A stretch of DNA of 64,000 bases from DATAUD01 sp035511075 (GTDB lineage Bacteria > Verrucomicrobiota > Verrucomicrobiia > Limisphaerales > Palsa-1400): contig DATKFW010000011.1 in the NCBI GenBank assembly GCA_035511075.1, positions 29,493-93,492 of the forward strand, given 5' to 3'. Shown here one piece after another: positions 44,701 to 52,058 of this stretch. Below the pieces are notes generated by a model. The model worked only from the letters and a program-made list of their open reading frames with translations, was not told where the DNA came from and made no database searches. The first letter of the stretch is position 1; every line of letters begins with the position of its first letter. The position numbers were made by a program, and so were the translations under genes.

Positions 44701-44814
44701 GATCCCGAATGGCAGCCACTCATCGGCACCGGCACCATCGTCGGCAACCAGGGCCAGATAATTGACCTCTCTCCCGGCGCAAACCAGCGGTTTTACCGGA
44801 TTGTTTCATTTTAA
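41788..44814 (+). CDS. secreted TolB/WD40-like beta-propeller repeat protein
   Basis: 1008 residues. Signal peptide AVAMFVLSALQAMSA. I count 16 copies of a strand motif of the type AISxDGRYVAFxS, one about every 50-60 residues, each often followed by DVFVRDL and TTLVSVS. These are TolB/PD40-type propeller blades, enough for two or more propellers. The C terminus (LTLSWSAEPGAGYQVEFTDNL ... RFYRIVSF) matches a terminal domain common in secreted Verrucomicrobia proteins, possibly a sorting region. It is probably exported and surface-bound or released. It is a likely operon partner of the prepilin-like gene. Confidence 0.88.
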   Translation: MKPRTNSGLFLKGIAVAMFVLSALQAMSATQIVSQLPPAAVISAVGGGRSYDPIITPDGRYVLFASTSANLVAGSGGPGMPQAVQPRMNVFLRDRQSGITVLVSVNADGTAGGNGDSFPSAISTNGQFAFFESVASDLIAGDNNSASDIFMRDTVSNTTTLVSVSTNGSVGNAASHDAAITPDGRYVAFDSAANDLVAGDKNGIPDVFVRDLTLGMTTLESPGAEKFTGTSGTPLTPGSTSVGPVLSVDGRYVAFFSTAVGLVSNVTSSGELYVRDLVQGSTIWVSTNAHKINSSAVSANYAMSTNGQLIAYQATGGTPGGLVFRYNVATGACDDICTNGAVVASMDTVARNIDISADGQFVAFTQANSSAGASIQLWDAQSGATSLVSGATMGARCDFPRLDQTGQYVAFTSDDPSLTTNSDGACHIYVRDTATDAIQLVDVGTNGSVPIAFIMTPFRLSTDGSAVAFDSPDGALSINPHKYDVFLRDLNSNTTEIVSAPVPALPSITPLNSSGLTTSSISSNGQYVAFFSSADGIVSTDTNGCRDVFVHDLVSGSNTLVSVSVYGSYSGNGNSSEPAISGDGRYVAFSSYATNLVTNNAASSCNVFLRDLQLGSTALVSVNASGYGEGNGNSFTPQISADGQRVLFFSVADNLTTNSVATGTNIFWRDLQAGLTYALTTAGSAGVSAMTPDGSNVVFGVGTNLSLWNAQSQLTTNVATLSSPVIDAAISPDAQRVAYETLRACYAADLVAQTTLMLGAIAATSHTQCQFSGDGQFLAYLGAESVLGSNQVYLYDFENATSTLVSQSYNSASGGNGPCDSPAISADGRFVAYRSAATNLVPGDTNGFPDIFLYDRLTGGTTLVSVSLFGASSASGPSLCPVFSGDGQTFFFESWASDVASGDFNESSDVFALALAENGSANTTNATPSPEITGIAWDTATGQFSAGQPLTLSWSAEPGAGYQVEFTDNLTDPEWQPLIGTGTIVGNQGQIIDLSPGANQRFYRIVSF

Positions 44815-44824
44815 CCCGGGCAAC

Positions 44825-44870
44825 GATTGCAATAAGTTTCGCGAATAATAAATAATTATTGGTTGCAATC
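44825..44870 (+). terminator. putative terminator hairpin after the propeller gene
   Basis: GATTGCAA at 44825-44832 and TTGCAATC at 44863-44870 form an 8-bp perfect stem, extended by AATAA/TTATT pairing with a two-base bulge. The following bases are TGTTT. The U-tract is short, so it may be a weak terminator or a transcript-end stabiliser. Confidence 0.4.
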
Positions 44871-45112
44871 TGTTTATGATGTATGTTGACCCGGTGAAAG
44901 CTTCAACTCTGGACGACGTTCCGGGTCGGTCGGGCAATCTGCCACATCGTGGCGGGTTTTGCATGCACCCCCTCTGACAGGCAAGCGGGATAGGAGTATT
45001 TCTGTGTTAGAAATTTCGGGCCGCGCATCCGGCTGGCGGCCCGCCCTACTGTCAGCCGCCCGCGGCGCAACTTCAGCATGGCACGCCGGAGCCATAAAAA
45101 GATCGATAACAA

Positions 45113-46567
45113 ATGGAAAATATGAAATTGAAACGGATTATTGACTGCAAAACCCGCGTCTTTGCGGCCTGCGCCGTCGCTGTCATGGCTTGGGCCATGA
45201 TGATGGCGGTTCCCGCGGCGTACGCGCAACCAGACCCCGCCATTTTGTCCCCGGAATTGCAGGAAATTGTCAGATTTACCCAGGCGCACATGACCGATGA
45301 AGTCATCGTGGCTTATATCAGAACCTCCGGCAAGAATTACTATGTGAGCGGGGACGCTCTGCTCGTGCTCAACAGCATGGGGGTGTCCCAACCGGTTCTG
45401 GGCGCTTTGCTGGCGACACCGCAGACCGCGCCGCCGCCGGCAGCCGTTGCCCCGCCAGCGCCACCCGAAACGCCGACGATCGATTATTTCCAGGCGCATT
45501 TGACTCCGTACGGGCAGTGGATTGACGTGCCGGACGTCGGAGCGGCGTGGGTCCCGGCGGAAGCCAACAATCCCGGGTGGCGGCCCTACATGGACGCTGG
45601 ACATTGGCAATTCACCGATGCCGGCTGGTTTTGGCAGTCCGATTACGCCTGGGGCGACATGGCCTTCCACTATGGGCGCTGGATCAATAGCGAATTTACC
45701 GGCGGCCGATGGGCCTGGGTGCCAGGGTATAATTGGGCGCCGTCGTGGGTGTCCTGGCGCGAAGGCGCGGGTGGATTGGGGTGGGCGCCGCTGCCGTGGG
45801 GAGTGGAATTCCGGCCCGGCTTGGGCCTTTATTGGCACGGAGCGCTGGCGGTGGGGGGGATTGATTTCGGTCTGGGTTTCGGCGCGTTTGTCTTCGTGGG
45901 AACGGACCATTTTTGGGGAGGCAACTATCGCACCTACGTGTTCGACGATGTCCGGTCGCGAGAGTTTTTCGTCCACAGCACGTTTCATTCAGGTTACCAG
46001 ATGCAAGGCGGGCACCTGGTGGCTGAAGGTTTGGGGCGCGATCACATGAGCCAGATTACGCACCATCAAATTGTAGTGCAGAAGGCGACTGAATTGCGCC
46101 GGACCGAAGAGCATCATGATTTTGCAACACGGACCCAGGAGCACCACGAATTGGCGCGTGTCACAGTACACGCGCGGGAACCCGCACGCCCAGAGGCCAG
46201 CCGTAGCCCGGCGGCCCGAGAACATGCGCCCGGAACAGCGGCGGAACGGACGAGCGTGCGTCCCGGTTCGGAAAACGGCGCAGCCAGAGAGACCCCTGGG
46301 CATCCTGGTTCGGCAACTGGCGCAGAGAGAGAGACGCCTGGTCGTGCTGGTTCGGCAACCGGCGCAGAGAGAGAAACGCCTGGTCGTCCTGGTTCGGCAA
46401 CCGGCGCAGAGAGAGAGACGCCTGGTCGTCCTGGTTCGGCAACCGGCGCGCCGAGGGAGCCGGCTGGCCGCCCTGGCTCAGCCCCCGGCGGAGCAAAGGT
46501 GCCGCCCGGCCATGCCAAGCCGGACTCGGCAGGCTCCAAGCCCCCGGAAAAGCGGCCGGACCAGTAA
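45113..46567 (+). CDS. exported DUF6600-type protein with repetitive Arg/Glu/Pro/Gly tail
   Basis: 484 residues (a second in-frame ATG lies at 45122). Signal peptide AACAVAVMAWAMMMAVPAAYA. A region of about 65 residues (EIVRFTQAHMTDEVIVAYI ... VLNSMGVSQPVLGALL) resembles the N-terminal domain of the lipoprotein at 50764. A DUF6600-like domain follows (LTPYGQWIDVPDVGAAWVP, WRPYMDAGHWQFTDAGWFW, HYGRW). The C-terminal third is of low complexity and rich in Arg, Glu, Pro and Gly, including a 14-residue repeat. Function unknown; periplasmic or surface location is likely. Confidence 0.8.
   Translation: MENMKLKRIIDCKTRVFAACAVAVMAWAMMMAVPAAYAQPDPAILSPELQEIVRFTQAHMTDEVIVAYIRTSGKNYYVSGDALLVLNSMGVSQPVLGALLATPQTAPPPAAVAPPAPPETPTIDYFQAHLTPYGQWIDVPDVGAAWVPAEANNPGWRPYMDAGHWQFTDAGWFWQSDYAWGDMAFHYGRWINSEFTGGRWAWVPGYNWAPSWVSWREGAGGLGWAPLPWGVEFRPGLGLYWHGALAVGGIDFGLGFGAFVFVGTDHFWGGNYRTYVFDDVRSREFFVHSTFHSGYQMQGGHLVAEGLGRDHMSQITHHQIVVQKATELRRTEEHHDFATRTQEHHELARVTVHAREPARPEASRSPAAREHAPGTAAERTSVRPGSENGAARETPGHPGSATGAERETPGRAGSATGAERETPGRPGSATGAERETPGRPGSATGAPREPAGRPGSAPGGAKVPPGHAKPDSAGSKPPEKRPDQ
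46286..46495 (+). repeat. five tandem 42-bp units in the DUF6600 protein gene
   Basis: Five in-frame units encoding RETPGxPGSATGAE; the first four are nearly identical and the fifth is degenerate (REPAGRPGSAPGGA). The unit is a multiple of three, so copy number can vary without a frameshift. It encodes a flexible, charged, Pro/Gly-rich tail. Confidence 0.9.
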
Positions 46568-46737
46568 TCAAGTTCCGCCGGAAGGCTGGGTATTCAGTTT
46601 CAACATCGTCGTCGGCGCAATGCCGGCGGCGATTTTTTTTGGCCGGCGGTTTGAAAACCGAATCCGGTCCAAAGGGCGGCGCATCAACTGAAAAGTCTTT
46701 TCGACAGTGAATTGCCCGGACTACCATCCGCGCTGGG

Positions 46738-48504
46738 ATGAAAGATTTCGCGCGCGCCCTCAAATACTTCCGCCCGGACGGGGGCCGCATCGTTTTTGTG
46801 TTCTGCCTGATGCTGGCCAGCGCCGGACTCAGCGCGCTTAAACCGTGGCCGCTGGCGTTGATCGTCGATTCGGTGCTCGGCCATAAGCCGCTGCCGCACC
46901 TGATTGCGCCGAAAGGTGTGATTGACACATCATGGCTGCTGGCGTTTCTGGCGGGCGCCATCTTCATGCTGCATTTCGCGCAGGCGGCGGTGGCGTCGGC
47001 GCAAAATTATGTCTCGATCCAGGTGAGCCTGCGGGGATTGACGCGTGCCCGGGACGAGTTGTTCGGGCGACTTCTCGGCCTCTCCGCGCGATTTCATCAA
47101 GGCGCCACCGCGGGCGATTTAATTTACCGCGCGTCGTGGGACACGTATTCGTTTCAAACGCTGTTTCAACAAGGGCTGATGACATTTGCGACGGCGCTTT
47201 TGTCCCTGCTGGTGATGGTGGTCGTCATGGCGCGGTTGAGCGTCCCGCTGACGCTTGTGGCGCTGGCCCTGGCGCCGCTGCTGGTGATCGGGGTTCGCGT
47301 CTTTGGCAAGGCGATGCGGGAGCGCGCGGCAGCGGCGCAACAAGCCGACAGCCGGGTGACCGCGATGGTGCAGCAAAACATCGCGGGTCTGGCGCTGATC
47401 CAGAGTTTTACGCGGGAGCAATTCGAGGGCGGGCGCTTCCACGCGACGGCAGTGGAAGCGCAAACGCGGCGGAATTCGCAACACGCCTGCGAGCTGGCAT
47501 ACGGCTTTGTCATTGCGGCGATTTTCGGATTTGGCGCGGCGGCGACAACCTGGCTCGGAGCCAGAGAGGTTACGGCGGGGGTCCTGACCATCGGCCAACT
47601 TCTGGTCTTCCTGTCGTACCTGGCGCAGCTTTACGATCCGCTCAACCAGTTGTCTCACGTAGGCGCGACCGCTGCCGGCGCGATGGCGGGGTCACGGCGC
47701 GTTTTTGAAATACTTGACACGCCGGACGAAATCAAAGAGCAGCCGGACGCCGCAGCAGTCCAGGATGTCGGTCTGAAGGTCCAGGGGCGGGAGATCATCG
47801 CCTTCCGCGGCGTGTGTTTCAGTTATGAGGCGGGGCGGAACGTGTTGCACGATGTCTCTTTCAAGCTCAAGAGCGGGGAATCGGCGGCGATCATCGGGCC
47901 GAGCGGCGCTGGCAAGACGACCCTCCTGCACCTGCTTCCGCGGTTTTTCGATCCGACGAGCGGGGAAATCGAATTGGACGGCGTTGATTTGCGGAAGCTG
48001 CGGCTCAAAGACCTTCGGGCCAATATTTCGCTGGTGTTGCAGGAGCCGATCATTCTGGCCGCGACGGTGGCGGAGAACATCGCTTACGGCAAACCGGGCG
48101 CGTCACAGGCGGAAATCCAGGCCGCGGCGCGAGCGGCCAATGCCGACGGCTTCATTGAAAGGCTGCCGGAGAAATACCAGACGCGCACCGGAGAGGGAGC
48201 GGCGCGATTGAGCGCGGGAGAACGGCAACGGATCAACCTGGCGCGGGCGTTTTTGAAGGACGCGCCGATTCTGCTGCTTGACGAGCCGACGAGCGCGCTG
48301 GATGGGGAAAGCGAAGCGTTGATCGCCGAGAGCCTTGAGGCGCTTCTCCGGGGACGGACGACCCTGGTGGTGGCGCATCGCCCGGGAACCATCGCGCGCC
48401 TGGACCGGGTGCTGGTGCTGGAGGAGGGGCGAATTACCGAATGGGGCACGCCGGCGGAATTGCGGGCGGCGGGAGGGTATTACGCGCGCGTGATGCAAGC
48501 TTGA
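46738..48504 (+). CDS. ABC exporter, fused permease and ATPase (MsbA-like)
   Basis: 588 residues. The N-terminal half has six membrane helices (for example FVFCLMLASAGLSAL and FATALLSLLVMVVVMA). The C-terminal ATPase has Walker A GPSGAGKTTLLHLL, Q-loop LVLQEPIILA, signature ARLSAGERQRI, Walker B ILLLDEPTSALD and switch His VVAHRP. The signature reads LSAGE in place of LSGGQ, a tolerated variant. It acts as a homodimer exporting a lipid, LPS precursor or peptide; the substrate is not determined. Confidence 0.93.
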   Translation: MKDFARALKYFRPDGGRIVFVFCLMLASAGLSALKPWPLALIVDSVLGHKPLPHLIAPKGVIDTSWLLAFLAGAIFMLHFAQAAVASAQNYVSIQVSLRGLTRARDELFGRLLGLSARFHQGATAGDLIYRASWDTYSFQTLFQQGLMTFATALLSLLVMVVVMARLSVPLTLVALALAPLLVIGVRVFGKAMRERAAAAQQADSRVTAMVQQNIAGLALIQSFTREQFEGGRFHATAVEAQTRRNSQHACELAYGFVIAAIFGFGAAATTWLGAREVTAGVLTIGQLLVFLSYLAQLYDPLNQLSHVGATAAGAMAGSRRVFEILDTPDEIKEQPDAAAVQDVGLKVQGREIIAFRGVCFSYEAGRNVLHDVSFKLKSGESAAIIGPSGAGKTTLLHLLPRFFDPTSGEIELDGVDLRKLRLKDLRANISLVLQEPIILAATVAENIAYGKPGASQAEIQAAARAANADGFIERLPEKYQTRTGEGAARLSAGERQRINLARAFLKDAPILLLDEPTSALDGESEALIAESLEALLRGRTTLVVAHRPGTIARLDRVLVLEEGRITEWGTPAELRAAGGYYARVMQA

Positions 48505-48524
48505 TTAATGGAGGGGATGGGGCG

Positions 48525-48791
48525 ATGCTCTGGCGCATGGGCGTTCCAACCGATCCAATAACATTGACTCCGGACCAGTTGACGGAGTTGAACGAGAAAC
48601 TCGGGCACATGCGGCATGAGATCAATAACCAACTGTCGTTGATCGTGGCGGCGCTGGAATTGCTGCGCTTGAAGCCTGAGATACGAGACAGAATGCTGGA
48701 GACCCTCGGCCAGCAACCGCCGAAAATCACCGCCGAAGTGGCCAAATTCTCGGTGGAATTCGAGCGCGTTTGCGGGATCACGCGGCCGTGA
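48525..48791 (+). CDS. small protein with histidine-kinase-like H-box helix
   Basis: 88 residues from the ATG at 48525, with GGAGGGG eight bases before it. The sequence HMRHEINNQLSLIVAALELLRL strongly resembles the dimerisation/phosphoacceptor helix of histidine kinases (H-E-x-N-N-x-L). No ATPase domain follows: the protein ends after a second helix (KITAEVAKFSVEFERV). It is too short for a kinase. It could be a phosphotransfer protein, a kinase inhibitor by dimer mimicry, or a degraded kinase. It begins 20 bp after the ABC exporter gene. Confidence 0.6.
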   Translation: MLWRMGVPTDPITLTPDQLTELNEKLGHMRHEINNQLSLIVAALELLRLKPEIRDRMLETLGQQPPKITAEVAKFSVEFERVCGITRP

Positions 48792-48850
48792 CATAATCGC
48801 CGCCGATGCGCTGTAACTTTTCCAGCGCGCCGGACGTCTAGGGTGACAAT

Positions 48851-49210
48851 ATGAAAAGAATACTTATTCTGACTTTGGCGTCCGGGTTGCTCTCGGTCGG
48901 AACCCCCGCCCTCTTGGCGCAGGTCTCGACCAATTCTCCCGGACAAAACGAGACCCAGACTCCCAGCCCGCACAAGCGGCAGGGGGGCCGGCAAAAAATG
49001 ATGAAGATCCTGGGCCTTACGCCCCAGGACCTCAAGGGGCTGACCCCTGAGGAGAGGCACGCCAAGATGAAGGAAGCCACCGATCAGAAAGTCACCGAAT
49101 TGCAGCAGAAAAAGGCGGACGGCACCATCACCGCCGAGGAACAATCCGATCTGGCCTTCCTCCAAGAGCGTATGCAACGCGCCGCGGCCAAGGCCAAGAG
49201 CGAGAATTGA
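48851..49210 (+). CDS. small exported helical protein
   Basis: 119 residues with AGGGTGA just upstream of the ATG. Signal peptide ILTLASGLLSVGTPALLAQ. The mature part is Lys/Glu/Gln-rich and helical (GLTPQDLKGLTPEERHAKMKEATD, in two copies of an LTPxxL/R motif), resembling small Spy/LTxxQ-type proteins. Function unknown. The ECF sigma gene follows 61 bp downstream. Confidence 0.7.
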   Translation: MKRILILTLASGLLSVGTPALLAQVSTNSPGQNETQTPSPHKRQGGRQKMMKILGLTPQDLKGLTPEERHAKMKEATDQKVTELQQKKADGTITAEEQSDLAFLQERMQRAAAKAKSEN

Positions 49211-49271
49211 ATGGGCGCCCCCGGGGAATCTTCTACTTTGTTTGAGGGGCGTGTGCTGGCAAACTGGACCG

Positions 49272-49847
49272 ATGGAACCAACCGAGGCGGAGCTGATTTC
49301 CGCCGTGCTCAAGGGCGACTGCGCCAGTTTTGAGCCGCTGGTGACGAAGTATCAGGGGCGCGTTTTTGCCACTGCCCGGCGTTACGCGCGTCGTGAAAGC
49401 GAGGTTGAGGACATTGTCCAGGAGGTCTTCATCAAGGCCTTCCAGAAGCTGTCGGGATTTCGCGGCGAAGCTCCCTTTGAGCATTGGTTGATGCGCCTGG
49501 CCGTGCGGACCTGCTACGATTTTCTTCGCAGCCACCAGCGTAATCGGGAAACAGCATTCACCGAATTGACCGAAACGGAAACCGATTGGCTTGAGCAATT
49601 TATCGTCGAACCCGACGGTGCGAGCGAGCACGCGGAGGCGGCGCGCCAGTTGATTGAGAAGGTCCTCTCACGGCTTTCGCCGGCGGCGCGCCTGGTGATT
49701 ACGCTTCTGGAAATTGAAGAGCGGCCAGTCAAGGAGATCGCCGAACTGACCGGGTGGTCGGTGCCACTGGTCAAGGTGCGCGCGTTTCGGGCCCGCGCTG
49801 AGATGAGAAAGATAATGGCCAAAATGACCCCTGAGAAGTATCTGTAA
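49272..49847 (+). CDS. ECF-type RNA polymerase sigma factor
   Basis: 191 residues from the ATG at 49272 (MEPTEAELI). Region 2: FEPLVTKYQGRVFATARRY and the -10 contact segment EVEDIVQEVFIKAFQKLSGF (key part DIVQEVFIKAF). Region 4: LSPAARLVITLLEIEERPVKEIAELTGWSVPLVKVRAFRAR, with the HTH in KEIAELTGWSVPLVKVR. It directs RNA polymerase to stress promoters. The two following genes (membrane protein and CpxP-like protein) are probably its regulators. Confidence 0.93.
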   Translation: MEPTEAELISAVLKGDCASFEPLVTKYQGRVFATARRYARRESEVEDIVQEVFIKAFQKLSGFRGEAPFEHWLMRLAVRTCYDFLRSHQRNRETAFTELTETETDWLEQFIVEPDGASEHAEAARQLIEKVLSRLSPAARLVITLLEIEERPVKEIAELTGWSVPLVKVRAFRARAEMRKIMAKMTPEKYL

Positions 49848-49885
49848 CCCTGAGACGGCCAGCGCCGTCCAAATCATTGTTGCTT

Positions 49886-50194
49886 ATGAATGAGAGAGAG
49901 TTGCGCGCCAAACTGATCGCGGCGGCGAGGAACAATCCTCCCGGCGCCCATGTCCCGCACGCGTTTGAGAAGCGGATCATGAACCGCGTGGCGGCGAGTC
50001 GCGCGCCGAGTGTCTGGGCGTTGTGGGGCGGTCCGTTGTGGCGGGCGGCCCTTTCGTGCCTGGCCATCACGGTGTTATGCGGCGTGTGGTCTTTTGCCAC
50101 TCATCGGAAAACGGAACCTGCCGACAATTTTTCCCAGGATTTTGAAGCGGCGGTGTTCGCGCCCGTGAGCCAGCATCTTGAGGATGCCTGGTGA
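49886..50194 (+). CDS. small single-pass membrane protein, candidate anti-sigma factor
   Basis: 102 residues from the ATG at 49886 (MNERELRAK). An Arg/Lys-rich cytoplasmic part, then one membrane helix (AALSCLAITVLCGVWSF) and a short periplasmic tail. Its place directly between an ECF sigma gene and a periplasmic CpxP-like gene suggests an anti-sigma function, but no ZAS or RseA motif is seen. Its stop overlaps the next start (GTGA). Confidence 0.65.
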   Translation: MNERELRAKLIAAARNNPPGAHVPHAFEKRIMNRVAASRAPSVWALWGGPLWRAALSCLAITVLCGVWSFATHRKTEPADNFSQDFEAAVFAPVSQHLEDAW

Positions 50195-50673
50195 GTCCGT
50201 GGAAGGTCATATTGGCCACGATGGTGATATTCACCTGCGGCATTTTCACCGGCGTTTTTGTCACCCGCACGGTGCCGGTTTCCGCGGCGGTTTCCCCCAC
50301 CCCACAGCCCCAGTCTGCGTCAACTAACAAAACGCGTCTTCCCGCCTTCGCGCAGTTGCAACTGCAACGGCCGGAATTCCTGAAAAAGCTGGACCGGCAA
50401 TTGGATTTGACACCGGACGAACATGCCGAAATCGAAAAAATCATGAGCGCAAGCCGCGAACGGACGGCTCCGTTTTGGGAAACGATTGCGCCGCAAATGC
50501 GCGACGAACTCGCAAGGGTGCGCGACGAAATCCGCCAGGTCCTCACGCCTGAACAGCGGAAAAAATGGGCGGAACTGAACAAGCATGGCCGCCCCCCGGC
50601 GTTCGGCAACCCGCGCACCGACGAGTCCATTCACCCGGCTGAATTACCAGGACCCGCGACCAACACGCCTTAG
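50191..50673 (+). CDS. membrane-anchored CpxP/heavy-metal-resistance-like periplasmic protein
   Basis: 160 residues from a GTG that overlaps the previous stop by 4 bp. N-terminal signal anchor (VILATMVIFTCGIFTGVFV). A helical hairpin with LDLTPDEHAEIEKIMSASRER and VLTPEQRKKWAEL, the double LTP motif of Spy/CpxP/CnrX-type sensors, follows. Together with the ECF sigma factor and small membrane protein it forms a three-gene envelope-stress sensing unit by analogy to CnrYXH, with order sigma-membrane-sensor. Confidence 0.75.
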   Translation: MSPWKVILATMVIFTCGIFTGVFVTRTVPVSAAVSPTPQPQSASTNKTRLPAFAQLQLQRPEFLKKLDRQLDLTPDEHAEIEKIMSASRERTAPFWETIAPQMRDELARVRDEIRQVLTPEQRKKWAELNKHGRPPAFGNPRTDESIHPAELPGPATNTP

Positions 50674-50763
50674 AGCAGTGAATCGGAAAAATTGCGCGCA
50701 GAAGTGGCTGAAGGTATAGTGAGGCACCCCCCAAGAGACGCCAGTCGTACCGAAAGGAAACAA

Positions 50764-51429
50764 ATGTACTTGACGCAAAATGTCCGCATGAGGCTTGTGA
50801 GGGCGCCGGCGTTGATGGCCGCCGCGTTGGGACTGCTGGCCGCGGGCTGTTCCAGCCAATCCCCTCCTCAACCTCAGCCGCCGGCCGCTCAGGCGGCTTT
50901 CCCCCCGCCCGCGCTCACCGCGGACCAGATGGCGCAAGTATGCCAGGCCGCCCCGGACACCTGTCATCGAATCCAAACTGCGCAACCGTTGACGTTGGTC
51001 GACGTGAAGGTCATGGCCAAGATTGGAATCGGATCCGATGCCATTATTAGCCAGGTTCGGAATTCACACACGGTCTATCATCTGAGCGCCAACGACATTA
51101 TTGATTTGAAAAACTTCGGCGTGAGCAATCAAGTCATCGATTTCTTGATCACCACGCCTAATTCCATTGGTGGTTCGACGCCCGTGCCGGAGCCGTTATC
51201 GAACAGTTCTACAGCACAGACGCCGCCGCCGGCGCCTCCACTCGAAATCGCGTCCGAGGCTCCCGCACCGGACTATGTTTGGATTAATGGCGATTGGGTA
51301 TGGAACGGCGGATGGGTCTGGGTGGGCGGGCACTGGGTACTCCCGCCGTTCCGTGGCGCGGTCTGGATTAATGGCCGCTGGGGACGAGGCTGGGGCGGCT
51401 ACCGTCATGTGCGGGGACATTGGCGTTAA
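50764..51429 (+). CDS. lipoprotein with C-terminal WxxGxW-type repeats
   Basis: 221 residues from the ATG at 50764. Lipobox-like LAAGC (Cys near residue 29) after a hydrophobic segment. A region VDVKVMAKIGIGSDAIISQV ... VSNQVIDFLI matches the first domain of the DUF6600 protein at 45113 in position and pattern. The C terminus has WINGDWVWNGGWVWVGGHWVLPP, a YXWxxGxW-type repeat, and ends in RHVRGHWR. It is likely an outer-membrane lipoprotein. A MITE-like palindrome begins on its stop codon. Confidence 0.75.
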   Translation: MYLTQNVRMRLVRAPALMAAALGLLAAGCSSQSPPQPQPPAAQAAFPPPALTADQMAQVCQAAPDTCHRIQTAQPLTLVDVKVMAKIGIGSDAIISQVRNSHTVYHLSANDIIDLKNFGVSNQVIDFLITTPNSIGGSTPVPEPLSNSSTAQTPPPAPPLEIASEAPAPDYVWINGDWVWNGGWVWVGGHWVLPPFRGAVWINGRWGRGWGGYRHVRGHWR

Positions 51430-51594
51430 GAGCGTGTTTTGAAAATATCTCGGGCGGTCTTGCGGCGTGGCGGTGCGGCTGGCGTCGTTGCTCCTCAGTC
51501 GAAGATCCACGAGGGATATTCTCCTTCGTCGCGCCTCGCCATCCACCCCGCCACGCTGCAATCCCTTTTCCGATCTATTTTCAAAACACGCTCT
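51429..51594. mobile_element. 166-bp MITE-like palindromic element
   Basis: Perfect 19-bp terminal inverted repeats (51429-51447 AGAGCGTGTTTTGAAAATA and its complement at 51576-51594). The interior is also imperfectly palindromic: the segment around 51462-51475 and the complement of that around 51540-51560 share GCGTGGCGG. No protein is encoded. The first base coincides with the last base of the lipoprotein stop codon. The layout is that of a MITE or a large REP-type hairpin; no target duplication could be established. Confidence 0.75.
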
Positions 51595-51696
51595 AAGTGG
51601 GGCCTTATTTGTATGTTGCCCGGCCCCACAAAAAAAGATTGAGGGATTGGCGCAATTTTGCTCCCATTAACGGCATGGAAATGAGAGGATAACAAC

Positions 51697-51915
51697 TTGA
51701 GAGTTCTGATGCTTTTTGTCGGCTGGTGCATCTTGTTCGTGCTTTGCTGGCCCTTGGCGGTGCTTGCGGTGATTCTTTTTCCGTTCGTCTGGCTGGTGTC
51801 GTTGCCCTTCCGCCTTCTAGGCATTACGCTAAGCGCGGTATTCGCCCTGGTCAGTGCTGTGCTGTTTCTTCCGGCGCGCTTGCTTGGTTGGAGAAGCTGC
51901 AATTGTCGTTTTTGA
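51697..51915 (+). CDS. small hydrophobic membrane protein
   Basis: 72 residues from a TTG start, preferred over the ATG at 51709 because GAGAGGA lies at proper distance (about 51684-51690). Two hydrophobic stretches (LMLFVGWCILFVLCWPLAVL and a second ending VLFLPARLLGW) fill most of the protein. No family recognised. It is located between the MITE-like element and the Rrf2 regulator. Confidence 0.55.
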   Translation: MRVLMLFVGWCILFVLCWPLAVLAVILFPFVWLVSLPFRLLGITLSAVFALVSAVLFLPARLLGWRSCNCRF

Positions 51916-52058
51916 AGATACCGAGTTGAGATGCGCAATAGCCGGCCGGCGATGGAAATCGTCTGGCAAACATACGGAGCGGCTGCTAGTATCGGCGCCA
52001 TGAAAGCGCCTCAACTGTTTCCCTGCCACGGCAGCAAGAGGGATCGCGCGATCCTTTC

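Noticed and set aside
46286..46495. Tandem repeats as a CRISPR-like array
   Set aside because: Units are directly adjacent without unique spacers and are in frame within a coding gene.
51597..51629. GTGGGGCC/GGCCCCAC inverted repeat after the MITE-like element as a terminator
   Set aside because: The homopolymer run next to it is A on the plus strand and comes before the hairpin on the minus strand, so it does not fit an intrinsic terminator in either direction.
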